From positions 930,001-994,000 of the forward strand of contig JACJXQ010000008.1 of assembly GCA_020636495.1 (NCBI GenBank): a DNA stretch of 64,000 nt, given 5' to 3'. The position numbers were made by a program, and so were the translations under genes. This document shows, in pieces, positions 16,094 to 24,650 of this stretch (position 1 is its first letter; each line of letters starts with the position of its first letter). This stretch comes from Chitinophagales bacterium. Its GTDB lineage: Bacteria > Bacteroidota > Bacteroidia > Chitinophagales > Chitinophagaceae. The notes beneath the pieces were generated by a model, which searched no databases, was not told where the DNA came from, and saw only the letters and a program-made list of their open reading frames with translations.

Positions 16094-16256
16094 CTATTTT
16101 GGCACTGTATTTGTGTTAAACAATTTTCACATTTGGGCAATAAAATCCCCAATTATTAGTTAAATAACTTCAAAAGGACGCACTATAGCATAGACTTCTA
16201 CATTAAATAACATTTACCGAAAATGTAATGATGTGTACCCTAACAGGTAGAAGAAT

Positions 16257-16844
16257 ATGCAAACACTCCATCAACAACAAACTGACGCACAACTGGTGCA
16301 ATCCTTCAAAGAAGGACAGGCTGCGGCATTAGAAACACTGATCCACAGGTATAAGGATAAGATATACACGGGCATTTTTATGCTGGTAAAAGACCAGTAC
16401 ACCGCCGAAGATATCTTCCAGGATACCTTTATGAAGATCATCCGTACCATAAGGGCCGGCCGGTATTCAGAGCAGGGCAAATTCCTGCCATGGGCCATGC
16501 GCGTAGCGCACAACCTGTGTATGGATCATTTCCGAAAAGTTCGTCAGCAGGTCAACATTACATTGTCAGACGGCACCGACCTTTCTGAGATACTCGGTAG
16601 CAGCGACGATATAGCCTCTGCGGCAATAGAAAAACGCCAGGCGCACGATTCCATCCGCAAACTGATAGAAATGTTGCCCGAAGAGCAGCGCGAGGTGATC
16701 ATCCTCCGCATCTACGGCGATATGAGCTTCAAAGAGATATCAGACATGACATCGGTAAGTATCAACACCGCCCTCGGCAGAATGCGTTATGGGCTCATCA
16801 ACCTGCGCAAGATGATAGAAGAGAAAAAACTCGTGCTGCGTTAA
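16257..16844 (+). CDS. ECF-type RNA polymerase sigma-70 factor
   Basis: A 195-residue sigma factor with only regions 2 and 4. Region 2 (~residues 20-95) includes DKIYTGIFMLVKDQYTAEDI and FQDTFMKI, then the WAMRVAHNLCMDHFRK promoter-melting helix. Region 4 (~125-185) has LPEEQREVIILRIYGDMSF and KEISDMTSVSINTALGRMRY, the -35-binding helix-turn-helix. No anti-sigma factor gene follows, so it may belong to the ECF groups common in Bacteroidota that act without a linked FecR or anti-sigma. It could respond to envelope or growth signals; the regulon is unknown. Confidence 0.9.
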   Translation: MQTLHQQQTDAQLVQSFKEGQAAALETLIHRYKDKIYTGIFMLVKDQYTAEDIFQDTFMKIIRTIRAGRYSEQGKFLPWAMRVAHNLCMDHFRKVRQQVNITLSDGTDLSEILGSSDDIASAAIEKRQAHDSIRKLIEMLPEEQREVIILRIYGDMSFKEISDMTSVSINTALGRMRYGLINLRKMIEEKKLVLR

Positions 16845-16873
16845 GGCCGTGTTTTTTAATTATCTTGCCTGCC

Positions 16874-17590
16874 ATGGTAGCATTGTTTCTCCATGAGGGA
16901 GATCTGAAGGTTCAGGCGGGGCTTGTTTTACAGGACGATACCGCAAAGCACGTGGTGCAGGTATTGCGCATGCAGCCCGGCAACAAGCTGGCACTCACCA
17001 ACGGAAGGGGATACCGGGCAGAGTGTACGATAGAACAGGCCAATAAACGCAGTTGTACCGTTTCTGTTGACGAGGTAACCTTTTATGAGCGGCCGGCAGT
17101 TCAGCTTCATTTAGGAGTGGCGTTTACCAAAAACAGCAGCCGTAATGAGTGGATATTGGAAAAAGTGACAGAACTCGGTGTCGCGACCATCATTCCCCTG
17201 CAGGCCTCCCGTAGCGTTCGCGAAAAATTCCGTTTCGATCGATGGAACAATATATTGGTGTCAGCCATACTGCAATCGCAACAATACTGGCTCCCCGACC
17301 TCAGGCCATTGACCCCGCTTACTGAGCTCTGCGATGAGATGAAGGACCTGCCGGTGAAGATCGTAGCGCATTGTATGGATGGCATGGAAAGAATCCCGCT
17401 GAGAGAGGCTATTGAAAAAGGTAAAGAAACGTTATTGTTGATAGGGCCGGAGGGTGATTTTACCGATGAGGAAGTAAAAGAGTTATCTTCGGATGGATTT
17501 GCGGGAGTGTCTATGGGTATCAACCGTTTGCGTACAGAAACCGCTGCCGTAACTGCTTGTGCACTCTTCAATATGATGAACTATGATTAG
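16874..17590 (+). CDS. rsmE: RsmE, 16S rRNA (uracil-1498-N3)-methyltransferase
   Basis: A 238-residue SPOUT-class methyltransferase that methylates U1498 in helix 44 of 16S rRNA. ATG at 16874 is preferred over an upstream in-frame TTG three codons earlier, because it gives the usual N-terminus. An N-terminal PUA-like part includes HVVQVLRMQPGNKLALTNG (~residues 28-46). The trefoil-knot SAM site is LLIGPEGDFTDEEV (~188-201) followed by SMGINRLRTETAAVTAC near the end, both diagnostic. It starts 29 bp after the sigma factor stop and overlaps the DUF4159 gene by 8 bp. Confidence 0.93.
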   Translation: MVALFLHEGDLKVQAGLVLQDDTAKHVVQVLRMQPGNKLALTNGRGYRAECTIEQANKRSCTVSVDEVTFYERPAVQLHLGVAFTKNSSRNEWILEKVTELGVATIIPLQASRSVREKFRFDRWNNILVSAILQSQQYWLPDLRPLTPLTELCDEMKDLPVKIVAHCMDGMERIPLREAIEKGKETLLLIGPEGDFTDEEVKELSSDGFAGVSMGINRLRTETAAVTACALFNMMNYD

Positions 17591-18245
17591 AAAGATATTG
17601 CTCATATTCAGTTTGCTCCTGTCGACGGTACTGCATGCCGGTGCGCAGAACATGAAGCTGGCGCTGTTGGTGTATGGCGGCGGCGGCGACTGGTATGCCA
17701 ATCCTACTTCTCTTAAGAATCTTGCAACATTCTGTAATCAACGCCTGCATACCAACTTTGACGGACAGGAGGCGCAGGTAGCTGCCGCTAGCCCTGATAT
17801 ATTTAATTACCCTTTTGTGCACATGACAGGCCACGGCCGTTGGACTGTGAATGAAGAGGAGGCAGGTAATCTCAGGGCATATCTATCAGCCGGTGGTTTC
17901 CTGCATATTGATGACAACTATGGGCTGGATGAGTATGTACGCCCTGCCCTGAAAAAGATATTCCCTAACCTTGAATTGGTAGAAGTGCCTTTCTCGCATC
18001 CTATATATCACCAGGTGTTCAATTTTAATAAAGGACTTCCCAAAATACACGAGCACGATAATAAATCCCCTAAAGGTTATGGGTTATTCCTTAATGGCAG
18101 GTTGGTAGTATATTATACTACTGAAACCGATCTTGGTGATGGATGGGAAGATATCGAGGTACACAATGACACGCCAGATGCACATAAACAGGCATTGGAA
18201 ATGGGCGCCAATATTGTGCAGTATGCCCTTACTGGTGGTGGCTGA
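17583..18245 (+). CDS. DUF4159 secreted protein (GATase-like fold)
   Basis: A 220-residue protein with a signal peptide (MIRKILLIFSLLLSTVLHAGAQ). The mature region KLALLVYGGGGDWYANPTSL, FVHMTGHGRWTVNEEEAGNL and GGFLHIDDNYGLDEYVRPAL matches DUF4159, a domain related in fold to class I glutamine amidotransferases, without an obvious Cys nucleophile. Its role is unknown; in many genomes it occurs with cell-envelope or MoxR/aerotolerance-type genes. It overlaps rsmE by 8 bp, suggesting co-transcription. Its 3' end overlaps the convergent glycosyltransferase by 17 bp. Confidence 0.88.
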   Translation: MIRKILLIFSLLLSTVLHAGAQNMKLALLVYGGGGDWYANPTSLKNLATFCNQRLHTNFDGQEAQVAAASPDIFNYPFVHMTGHGRWTVNEEEAGNLRAYLSAGGFLHIDDNYGLDEYVRPALKKIFPNLELVEVPFSHPIYHQVFNFNKGLPKIHEHDNKSPKGYGLFLNGRLVVYYTTETDLGDGWEDIEVHNDTPDAHKQALEMGANIVQYALTGGG

Positions 18246-19368
18246 TAGTGGTTGATTGCAGTATTGAAATTACGTTAGCCGCGATATTGCCATGGTAATA
18301 AGTATCATAAAAAGCGGGCGGAATGTCTGAATGATCATTGATAGCCTTTTCCGTGTTATCAACAAAGGCATCCCAATCATAATCTTCGCTGATGAGCAGT
18401 TTTTGCCCGCAAACATCAGGAATGAGGCCTGCAGCGCCAATGCTTGAGCTGACAACAGTTTTGTTATAACCTAGTGCTTCTACAGCCTTGGTTTTAATGC
18501 CGCCACCAGTCATAACCGGGTTCAGCATTATATCGCATGCCTCCAGAAAAATATCAAGGTCATCTACAAAGCCCATGTGATGTACATATTCTGTTTGCCC
18601 GATACGGTTTGACAGTTCTTCATCCAGTCCTTTGCCGGCGATCAGTATCTCACAGTGGATACCTGCTTTTATGAAGCGTGGATGTATCTCGTCCAGGATG
18701 TAGCTGACAGCGTCTTCATTTGGCTTGTAGTCCAATGCCCCTAGAAAGTACAGCCATGGCAGATCTTTGTTCAGCCCTGAAGTAAGTGCCATTTGAGCTT
18801 TTGATCCATTATGACTCCGGGGAGTACTCTGCAGGTCAGTACCGAAAGGTATTACATGACATTTACTTTGCGGTAGTTTAAAATGTTGTTCTGCCCATGT
18901 CGCATCTTCTTGCGTAATAAAGAATACGCCATCAGACTTATGCATAGCGTATCGCTCATATTTTCTGAGTATTGGCCACCATACTTTACCTAAAGACCGG
19001 AAACGTTCAGACTCGATATTGTGTGAACGAATGAACCACGGGATATGCAGTTTATGCGCTAAGGTCATGGCTGACAGAGCCATATACGGGTGTTCGCAAA
19101 TGATGTACCTGCTGTTGTTTTGCTCAGCTATTTCCAGCATACTGTTCACACCATAGCCAGGAAAGTACCTTAGCGGTCTGTCAGGAAAAATACCATGCAT
19201 GGTAAACGAAAATGTATTGTCCCCGTTATCGTCCGTGCTGACAACATGGTCGTTGCAGACGGAGCCCAAATAGTGGTGCAATTTGGCAATGGCCTGATGC
19301 CCGCCATTGCGCAGCGGTAAAAAAGGGTATGGGGCAATACTGAGTATACTAATATCCTGTGCAGTCAT
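18229..19368 (-). CDS. GT4-like glycosyltransferase
   Basis: A 379-residue GT-B glycosyltransferase. The N-terminus (DISILSIAPYPFLPLRNGGH) carries the substrate loop. The C-terminal half has LYFLGALDYKPNEDAVSYIL, an ILIAGKGLDEEL strand-loop, and the E-x7-E-like nucleotide-sugar motif region DIMLNPVMTGGGIKTKAVEA. It probably transfers a hexose in exopolysaccharide, LPS or glycoprotein synthesis. No other sugar genes are adjacent, so the acceptor cannot be inferred. There is no signal peptide and it is likely cytoplasmic or membrane-associated. Confidence 0.88.
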   Translation of the reverse strand: MTAQDISILSIAPYPFLPLRNGGHQAIAKLHHYLGSVCNDHVVSTDDNGDNTFSFTMHGIFPDRPLRYFPGYGVNSMLEIAEQNNSRYIICEHPYMALSAMTLAHKLHIPWFIRSHNIESERFRSLGKVWWPILRKYERYAMHKSDGVFFITQEDATWAEQHFKLPQSKCHVIPFGTDLQSTPRSHNGSKAQMALTSGLNKDLPWLYFLGALDYKPNEDAVSYILDEIHPRFIKAGIHCEILIAGKGLDEELSNRIGQTEYVHHMGFVDDLDIFLEACDIMLNPVMTGGGIKTKAVEALGYNKTVVSSSIGAAGLIPDVCGQKLLISEDYDWDAFVDNTEKAINDHSDIPPAFYDTYYHGNIAANVISILQSTTISHHQ

Positions 19369-19418
19369 TGAACCCGCTAAAAATACTAATAATAACTCAT
19401 TCTGAAAGCCTTCTACAA

Positions 19419-19838
19419 CTATAAGGCAGTAGACTCGTGGGTATGGTCTTTGCGGCTTTCAATTACTTTTTTCAGAGCTGCTGAGTCATGTTGCCTGTAA
19501 GTCAGGAATATGGTTATTAAGTTTAATTCTTCGGCATTAACCCTCGCTTCAGAAACGCTCATTTCGTGTTTTGGGTCTGCTATTCTCACTTCGTAAGAAG
19601 CCAGCATTTCTTCAGTAAATTCGGGTAGTTTTACTTTTCGTTTCTCTACCGTGTTGTGGCATTTTGCACAATTTATGTCATACAGTATCCTGCCTTTTTC
19701 CCACATCTCTGCGTAGCTCTCTTTTACATGGGGCAGCATTGCGTCGGGAAATACCGGCGTTACCTTTTGTTGTTTTTGTGTAAAACAGGCTGATAATAAT
19801 ATGGCACCTGTAAGTACTAATGTCAACTTCGACTTCAT
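19419..19838 (-). CDS. Small monohaem cytochrome c lipoprotein
   Basis: A 139-residue protein with a lipoprotein signal peptide (lipobox LLSAC, Cys ~18) and one haem-attachment motif CAKCH (~residues 57-61) after a KGRILYDIN helix. The later YEVRIADPKHEMSVSEARVN part could supply the axial Met. It lies 16 bp downstream of the cytochrome c peroxidase gene on the same strand and probably acts as its electron donor or partner in the periplasm. Confidence 0.82.
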   Translation of the reverse strand: MKSKLTLVLTGAILLSACFTQKQQKVTPVFPDAMLPHVKESYAEMWEKGRILYDINCAKCHNTVEKRKVKLPEFTEEMLASYEVRIADPKHEMSVSEARVNAEELNLITIFLTYRQHDSAALKKVIESRKDHTHESTAL

Positions 19839-19854
19839 CTTCTACGTTATTTTA

Positions 19855-21780
19855 TTAATACACTCCGCCAACTTTGCGGGTGTTCAATGATCTTATTTTT
19901 GAAACAGGTAATGCTTTGGGTGCCTCTTCAAAAGGTACCTTTTCGTTGAGTGATAACATAAACTGCACCAGCATTTGCTTCTCATTGACAGATAAGCCTA
20001 ATGAATCTTCAGATAATGTCTGGTTGCTTACTGTTAAACCTCTGCCGGCACCACCGCCTGCATTGTAAAATTCCACTACTTCTTCCAGCGTATTGAAAAC
20101 GCCATTGTGCATATAAGGTTTTGTGTATTGTATATTCCTGATAGAACCAGTGCGGAACGCATTCTTCATTTCATCAGCCTTATGAACACCATACCTGCCT
20201 ATATCTTTGCTAAGGGCAGAATATGCAGTGTCTTCCGGCACACCCAACACTTCAAATTCAGAACCTATGAAAGGGGGCTTAACACCATTGAATTGAGGTA
20301 CGAAATGACAAGTGGCACATTGTGCCTTGCTCATAAATAAGTTGAAGCCCTGCTTTGCTGCGCTATGAAGTGTAGTATTGTTGTTCATGGCATTGTCAAA
20401 AGGTGCATAGCCCTTGCCAAACTTACCATAGTAGCAGGTAATAGCTGATGAGATATGTTCGAGTGTTACTTCAGTTTCTGTTGGAGTATATTTCAGGAAT
20501 TTTTTAAATGCTTTATTGTATTCGTTACAGCTCATTACCCTATCTACTATCTCGTTATAATTACTACCCATTTCTACGGGGTTGGTCATCACGTCTTTGG
20601 TTTGGTTCTGCAGGCTGATGTGTTTGCCGTCCATCATAGCCAGGTGGTTATATTGTACATTGATAAGAGAAGGTGTGTTTCTCGGAAGAACATCTTTACC
20701 GTTCAATTGTAATGCGGTCGCCGTTGTTGTGTCAGTAAAAAATTCTGTTGGTTTATGGCAGGATGCACAACTGCGTTGGTTATTGCCAGACAGGATAGGG
20801 TCGTAGAAGAGTAGCTTGCCTATACGGTCTATTTCCTTTAGTACTTCTTCATCTTCTACTCTCAGGTATATACCTTTTGTGCTTTGCCCGGAATAAATGT
20901 CTTTGCTGAATATAGGTACCACTTTTTTGTTCAGTGTATAGTCTACCATACTGCGGCTGAATACTTTGTAGTTATTCAGTAGTTGTTGGTTCTTTATGTA
21001 TAGCGGGTTGATATAGTCTTTTATAAAAGTAAAATGATCGAAGATGGAATAGTCAGTAGATTGTGCCTGTACAAAGTCAATAGCTTTATTATACAAGTCT
21101 ATATAATCCCGCGGCAAAGATGTTTTGCTATTGCTCTCATTAAACGCATTATAAATGGTGTTTACCTCGTTCATCATAGATAATAGTTCCGGTATGATGA
21201 GTGAAGTGTCAGGGCATTCAAAGCCTGTAGTGTATATAGCAGCCAGGTTGAGTATATAGAGCCTGTTACATAAAAAGAAATGGTCCGGCGTATTGAGTAG
21301 TCGGGTAATGGAGTCTGCCTGGTATGTTTTTGCGGCGTCTATAGATGACCTTACCAGGTATACAAGATGGCCTTTAGTGATATGCTCTTCGCCAAGGTAC
21401 AAAGCAGCTTGTGTCAGCCCTGTACCTTCTCGTTTGTAAGGCGGTTCAAACTTTTCAAAAACCTCAGTTTCCCATTCTACCGGTAAGGGGCCGTTCATTC
21501 GCCTGTAGGCAACAGGTTCCATATAGCGTGCCCAGAAGTCAAGGGCTTTTAACCGGGAACGAGCTTTGCTGATAGCGGATAAAATGTGTTCTACATCCGC
21601 AGTGTTTTCCAGGTTGCTTTGCTCTATCGTATTCAATAAAGCTACCTGTGCTTCTTCCAGCTTGTGGAGTTTCTCAAAGTACAGGTTGTTATACCTGTCC
21701 GGTGTTGTTTTCTGATCGAATGAAAATGATATTAGGGTGATTAAGGCCAGTAAAAAGACAAGCGTAATTTTTTTATTCAT
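19855..21780 (-). CDS. Di-haem cytochrome c peroxidase (MauG/CcpA family) with N-terminal helical domain
   Basis: A 641-residue protein. ATG at 21780 is preferred because a GGAGG Shine-Dalgarno lies 7 nt upstream and the signal peptide (MNKKITLVFLLALITLISFS) then starts cleanly. Residues ~25-300 are helical, with no haem motif, and resemble an imelysin-like or other all-alpha extension. The C-terminal half is a bacterial di-haem peroxidase with CASCH (~residue 340) and CATCH (~490) and a KPYMHNGVFNTLEEVVEFYN distal motif. It would reduce H2O2 or oxidise a protein substrate in the periplasm. Typical CcpA is ~320-350 residues, so the extension is notable. Confidence 0.86.
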   Translation of the reverse strand: MNKKITLVFLLALITLISFSFDQKTTPDRYNNLYFEKLHKLEEAQVALLNTIEQSNLENTADVEHILSAISKARSRLKALDFWARYMEPVAYRRMNGPLPVEWETEVFEKFEPPYKREGTGLTQAALYLGEEHITKGHLVYLVRSSIDAAKTYQADSITRLLNTPDHFFLCNRLYILNLAAIYTTGFECPDTSLIIPELLSMMNEVNTIYNAFNESNSKTSLPRDYIDLYNKAIDFVQAQSTDYSIFDHFTFIKDYINPLYIKNQQLLNNYKVFSRSMVDYTLNKKVVPIFSKDIYSGQSTKGIYLRVEDEEVLKEIDRIGKLLFYDPILSGNNQRSCASCHKPTEFFTDTTTATALQLNGKDVLPRNTPSLINVQYNHLAMMDGKHISLQNQTKDVMTNPVEMGSNYNEIVDRVMSCNEYNKAFKKFLKYTPTETEVTLEHISSAITCYYGKFGKGYAPFDNAMNNNTTLHSAAKQGFNLFMSKAQCATCHFVPQFNGVKPPFIGSEFEVLGVPEDTAYSALSKDIGRYGVHKADEMKNAFRTGSIRNIQYTKPYMHNGVFNTLEEVVEFYNAGGGAGRGLTVSNQTLSEDSLGLSVNEKQMLVQFMLSLNEKVPFEEAPKALPVSKIRSLNTRKVGGVY

Positions 21781-21814
21781 AATGTCCTCCACACTTTTTC
21801 ATGTACTTATTATA

Positions 21815-21855
21815 ACCTGAAATGGGGAGCACAATTAAGTGCACCCCATCCAGGT
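21815..21855 (-). terminator. Extended hairpin between PhoX-like and peroxidase genes
   Basis: On the minus strand ACCTG-ga-TGGGG-t-GCAC pairs with GTGC-t-CCCCA-ttt-CAGGT around TTAATT. It lies ~24 bp past the PhoX-like stop and 35 bp before the peroxidase start, and probably terminates or attenuates transcription. The T-run is weak. Confidence 0.55.
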
Positions 21856-21878
21856 ATTATTTATCCTTATTTATCAGC

Positions 21879-23960
21879 TTAGTGTGCAACTACCAGTTGT
21901 ATTTTTGTGATCTCTTCACCTGCAGAGATCACTACGAAGTAGTTACCGTTTGGCAGGTCAGCAGTGCTTACGTTTACTTTTTGCTCACCGGCTCCCAATT
22001 GTTGTTGTATTGGTGCTGCAACCAGCTTGCCATTCATGCTTACAACTGTTACAGAAACTGTTTTAGGTTCGTTCAGGTTGATAGCAACAGTAGCCATATC
22101 CCTTGTTGGGTTAGGATACAGTTTTACAAACTGAGACAGTGAAGTGTTTTCAACATCTGCAGGGTTCAGGCCAACACCTTGAACTGCGAAGTTGAATTTG
22201 CTTTCGTCAAAGTCGTTGCTTGATACTGTGATGTCAGCTTTGCGCAGGCCAACAGCCGTAGGAGCAAATTTAACGGTCAGTGTTTTAGAGCTGTTAGCAG
22301 CAATGGTAGCAGGGAATGTGATACCGCTGGCAGCGAACTCATTTGCATTGGCGCCTGCAACCATTATCGTGTCTATCATCAGGTCAGCAGGACCGGCATT
22401 TTTGAGCTCAAAAGTTTTTGTAACAGTTGTACCTGTAGCGGTAGTTCCGAAGTCTGTATTGTCAGATGTCTGAGGATTATTAGCGCCGGCAGGTATATTG
22501 GTACTGTTACCTTCGATGCTGATCTCAGGGTTTGCATTGGCAGAAGCAGGGTTGAAAACAGCGATCAACTGGCCACCTTCTACCAGTTCACCTCCCTTAC
22601 TGTAGTGCGCCTGGTCAACAGCCAGAAACCAACCTGAGCCTAAAATGTGTTGCGCATCAAATATACCAGAACATTCTTCATCCTGGGTCAAGTAGTTAGC
22701 ACCGCCTGATAAAAATCTTGTATTATCATGTTCAGCCAATACATTCATTGAATCTCCTGCTATGCTATATTGTAATATCCTGCCTATGTGAGCGTTATTA
22801 CCTACGTCCTCAACTATCAGTAAATGGCCCCAGTTGTCGATAGTGATATTATCCATCATTTTCTGACCTTCTGTTCCGTCCATTACAGCGTTGATCTTTC
22901 CTCCTTTGGCCGGATCTGTAATGTCAGAAAATTCCAATTTCCATAAGCGGCTCGGGCTGCTGAATGAGTTGGTAGTTACAAAGTAGAATATGTTAGGATT
23001 GCGTGGATCCCAGCAACCATCCTCAGGACGCAGAAATGATGTAACACCGGCATTAACGCTGCTTGTGTTGAATGCACTACCATTGATGCCTACTGTGGTA
23101 CCCATGTCTACCAGTGTGAATGTAGTATCACTTACAGGAAGGTTACCATTGCTTTCAGATGCATATCCCGATACTGCTACACCATATACTTTACCACCTG
23201 TCAACCCGGCTTTTTCGATTGTGTTGCCTGAAGATTTTTTTTCTCCGATATAAAAGTATACCTGGCCGCCTGTTCCATCATCAGTTAAACCAACGATTGT
23301 TTTGTCTTGCTCGTAAGGACAAGCTACAACGTTCTCATAGGCCATTTTAGCCAGGTAAGTCAATTCGTAAGAAGTGCCTGCTTCGGAGCCTGTAACAATG
23401 TGACCCATTGGACGGCCTTCAGTGCCACTCTCTTCACCATCTGTAAAGATGCGATCCATAGTCCCTTTGCCGGTTTTGCTATTGTAATAGGCGGAAACAG
23501 CAGCCAGGTCAGCAGAACAAAAACGAGCGAATGCTGCATTTGTAGAAGGGTTAGAAGAATAGTAAGTGTTGTACTTGTTAGACTCCCACAGTTTAACCCT
23601 TTGCATCAGGTCACTACCGTTTAGTACTTTCAGATCGTTTACATCTTTTTTGATGATCCATTTAGAAACGAAAGAACCAGTACTACCGTGTGCACGTACG
23701 GTACCTGCGGTATTACCGAACTCGTGGTTCATCAATAATGTGAAAGTACCGTCACCATTGTCGAAGGCTCCCATACCGTCAGGCGTACCTGCCATCTTGT
23801 AACCATTAACTTCATCACCTACCGTCAGGATAGATGTGATCTTAACGCCATTTGCTACAGGTACCAGGTATGGGGTCTCCGATGAACTTGGCCCAGTAGT
23901 TTGTGCGTTGGCCAATGCTGCCACGGCCACACAACTGCTTGTTAGTAAAAACTTTTTCAT
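21879..23960 (-). CDS. PhoX/DUF839-like protein with choice-of-anchor D and T9SS domains
   Basis: A 693-residue surface protein. ATG at 23960 gives signal peptide MKKFLLTSSCVAVAALANA; the frame extends 30 bp upstream without a better start. Residues ~25-480 resemble PhoX-type (DUF839) secreted phosphatases: GVKITSILTVGDEVNGYKMA, FTLLMNHEFGN, SFLRPEDGCWDP and DNITIDNWGHLLIVED. An ASPM/SPD-2/hydin-like choice-of-anchor D module (~500-605) has LKNAGPADLMIDTIMV and LTVKFAPTAVGLRKADITVS. The last ~80 residues (VKLYPNPTRDMATVAIN ... EITKIQLVVAH) form a T9SS type A sorting domain. Metal-dependent phosphatase activity is an inference from family only. Confidence 0.85.
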   Translation of the reverse strand: MKKFLLTSSCVAVAALANAQTTGPSSSETPYLVPVANGVKITSILTVGDEVNGYKMAGTPDGMGAFDNGDGTFTLLMNHEFGNTAGTVRAHGSTGSFVSKWIIKKDVNDLKVLNGSDLMQRVKLWESNKYNTYYSSNPSTNAAFARFCSADLAAVSAYYNSKTGKGTMDRIFTDGEESGTEGRPMGHIVTGSEAGTSYELTYLAKMAYENVVACPYEQDKTIVGLTDDGTGGQVYFYIGEKKSSGNTIEKAGLTGGKVYGVAVSGYASESNGNLPVSDTTFTLVDMGTTVGINGSAFNTSSVNAGVTSFLRPEDGCWDPRNPNIFYFVTTNSFSSPSRLWKLEFSDITDPAKGGKINAVMDGTEGQKMMDNITIDNWGHLLIVEDVGNNAHIGRILQYSIAGDSMNVLAEHDNTRFLSGGANYLTQDEECSGIFDAQHILGSGWFLAVDQAHYSKGGELVEGGQLIAVFNPASANANPEISIEGNSTNIPAGANNPQTSDNTDFGTTATGTTVTKTFELKNAGPADLMIDTIMVAGANANEFAASGITFPATIAANSSKTLTVKFAPTAVGLRKADITVSSNDFDESKFNFAVQGVGLNPADVENTSLSQFVKLYPNPTRDMATVAINLNEPKTVSVTVVSMNGKLVAAPIQQQLGAGEQKVNVSTADLPNGNYFVVISAGEEITKIQLVVAH

Positions 23961-24137
23961 AAAAATTGTATTGATGGTTTTATGGTGCAAAATTCCAGTG
24001 GTAGTGTTAAGCTATTGTATTAGCGGGGTTACCGAAATTTTACCTAATTGTTACCCAGGTTAATTTTCCCTAATCAAATTGTTATGTCTATTGGAGGGTC
24101 TGATTTATTTTATTATTGTGTTTCTCTATACCCCTTA

Positions 24138-24169
24138 TTTGAAAATGGGGGCTAAAAAAGATAATTTTG
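24138..24169 (+). promoter_or_regulatory. Bacteroidota-type promoter of the tyrosine phosphatase-hisS operon
   Basis: TTTG (24138-24141), a 20-bp spacer and TAATTTTG (24162-24169) match the -33 TTTG/-7 TAnnTTTG consensus of the Bacteroidota housekeeping sigma factor. The ATG at 24188 is 18 bp downstream, so the leader is very short. Confidence 0.75.
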
Positions 24170-24187
24170 CAGGCTGGATAGTTTACT

Positions 24188-24643
24188 ATGAGAATACTGA
24201 TGGTCTGTTTAGGTAATATTTGCCGATCACCCATTGCTGAGGGGCTGATGCAGCATAAAATTGAGGAGTCCGGGTTGAATTGGCATGTAGATTCGGCAGG
24301 CACTGAATCATATCATATAGGTTCGGCACCACATAGGTACTCGCAGGAAATATGTTACAGAAATGGCATAGACATCAGTACACAGCGTGCAAGACAGTTC
24401 AATATTAAGGACTTTGAGCGCTATGATAAAATATATGCGTTGGCACAGGATGTGTATGAGGAGATACGGGAGGCTGGTGGATCAACGGCAGATATGTCGA
24501 AAGTAGATCTTTTGCTGAATGAGCTTGATCCGGGTGAGAATGAGTCTGTACCTGACCCGTATTACGGTGGAGCTGAAGGATATACGTTAGTATATGACCT
24601 GATAGACCGCGCATGTGAAGCCATAGTAGAAAAGTATAAGTAA
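24188..24643 (+). CDS. Low-molecular-weight protein-tyrosine phosphatase
   Basis: A 151-residue cytoplasmic phosphatase. The P-loop C-L-G-N-I-C-R-S (CX5R, residues 7-14) holds the nucleophilic Cys7 and Arg13. The general-acid motif DPYYGG is at ~residue 123. The rest (GTESYHIGSAPHRYSQEICY, IDISTQRARQFNIKDF) follows the LMW-PTP fold. In bacteria such enzymes act on tyrosine-phosphorylated proteins, often of polysaccharide export, but here the only partner is hisS, 7 bp downstream in the same operon. Confidence 0.94.
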   Translation: MRILMVCLGNICRSPIAEGLMQHKIEESGLNWHVDSAGTESYHIGSAPHRYSQEICYRNGIDISTQRARQFNIKDFERYDKIYALAQDVYEEIREAGGSTADMSKVDLLLNELDPGENESVPDPYYGGAEGYTLVYDLIDRACEAIVEKYK

Positions 24644-24650
24644 AGTAGTT

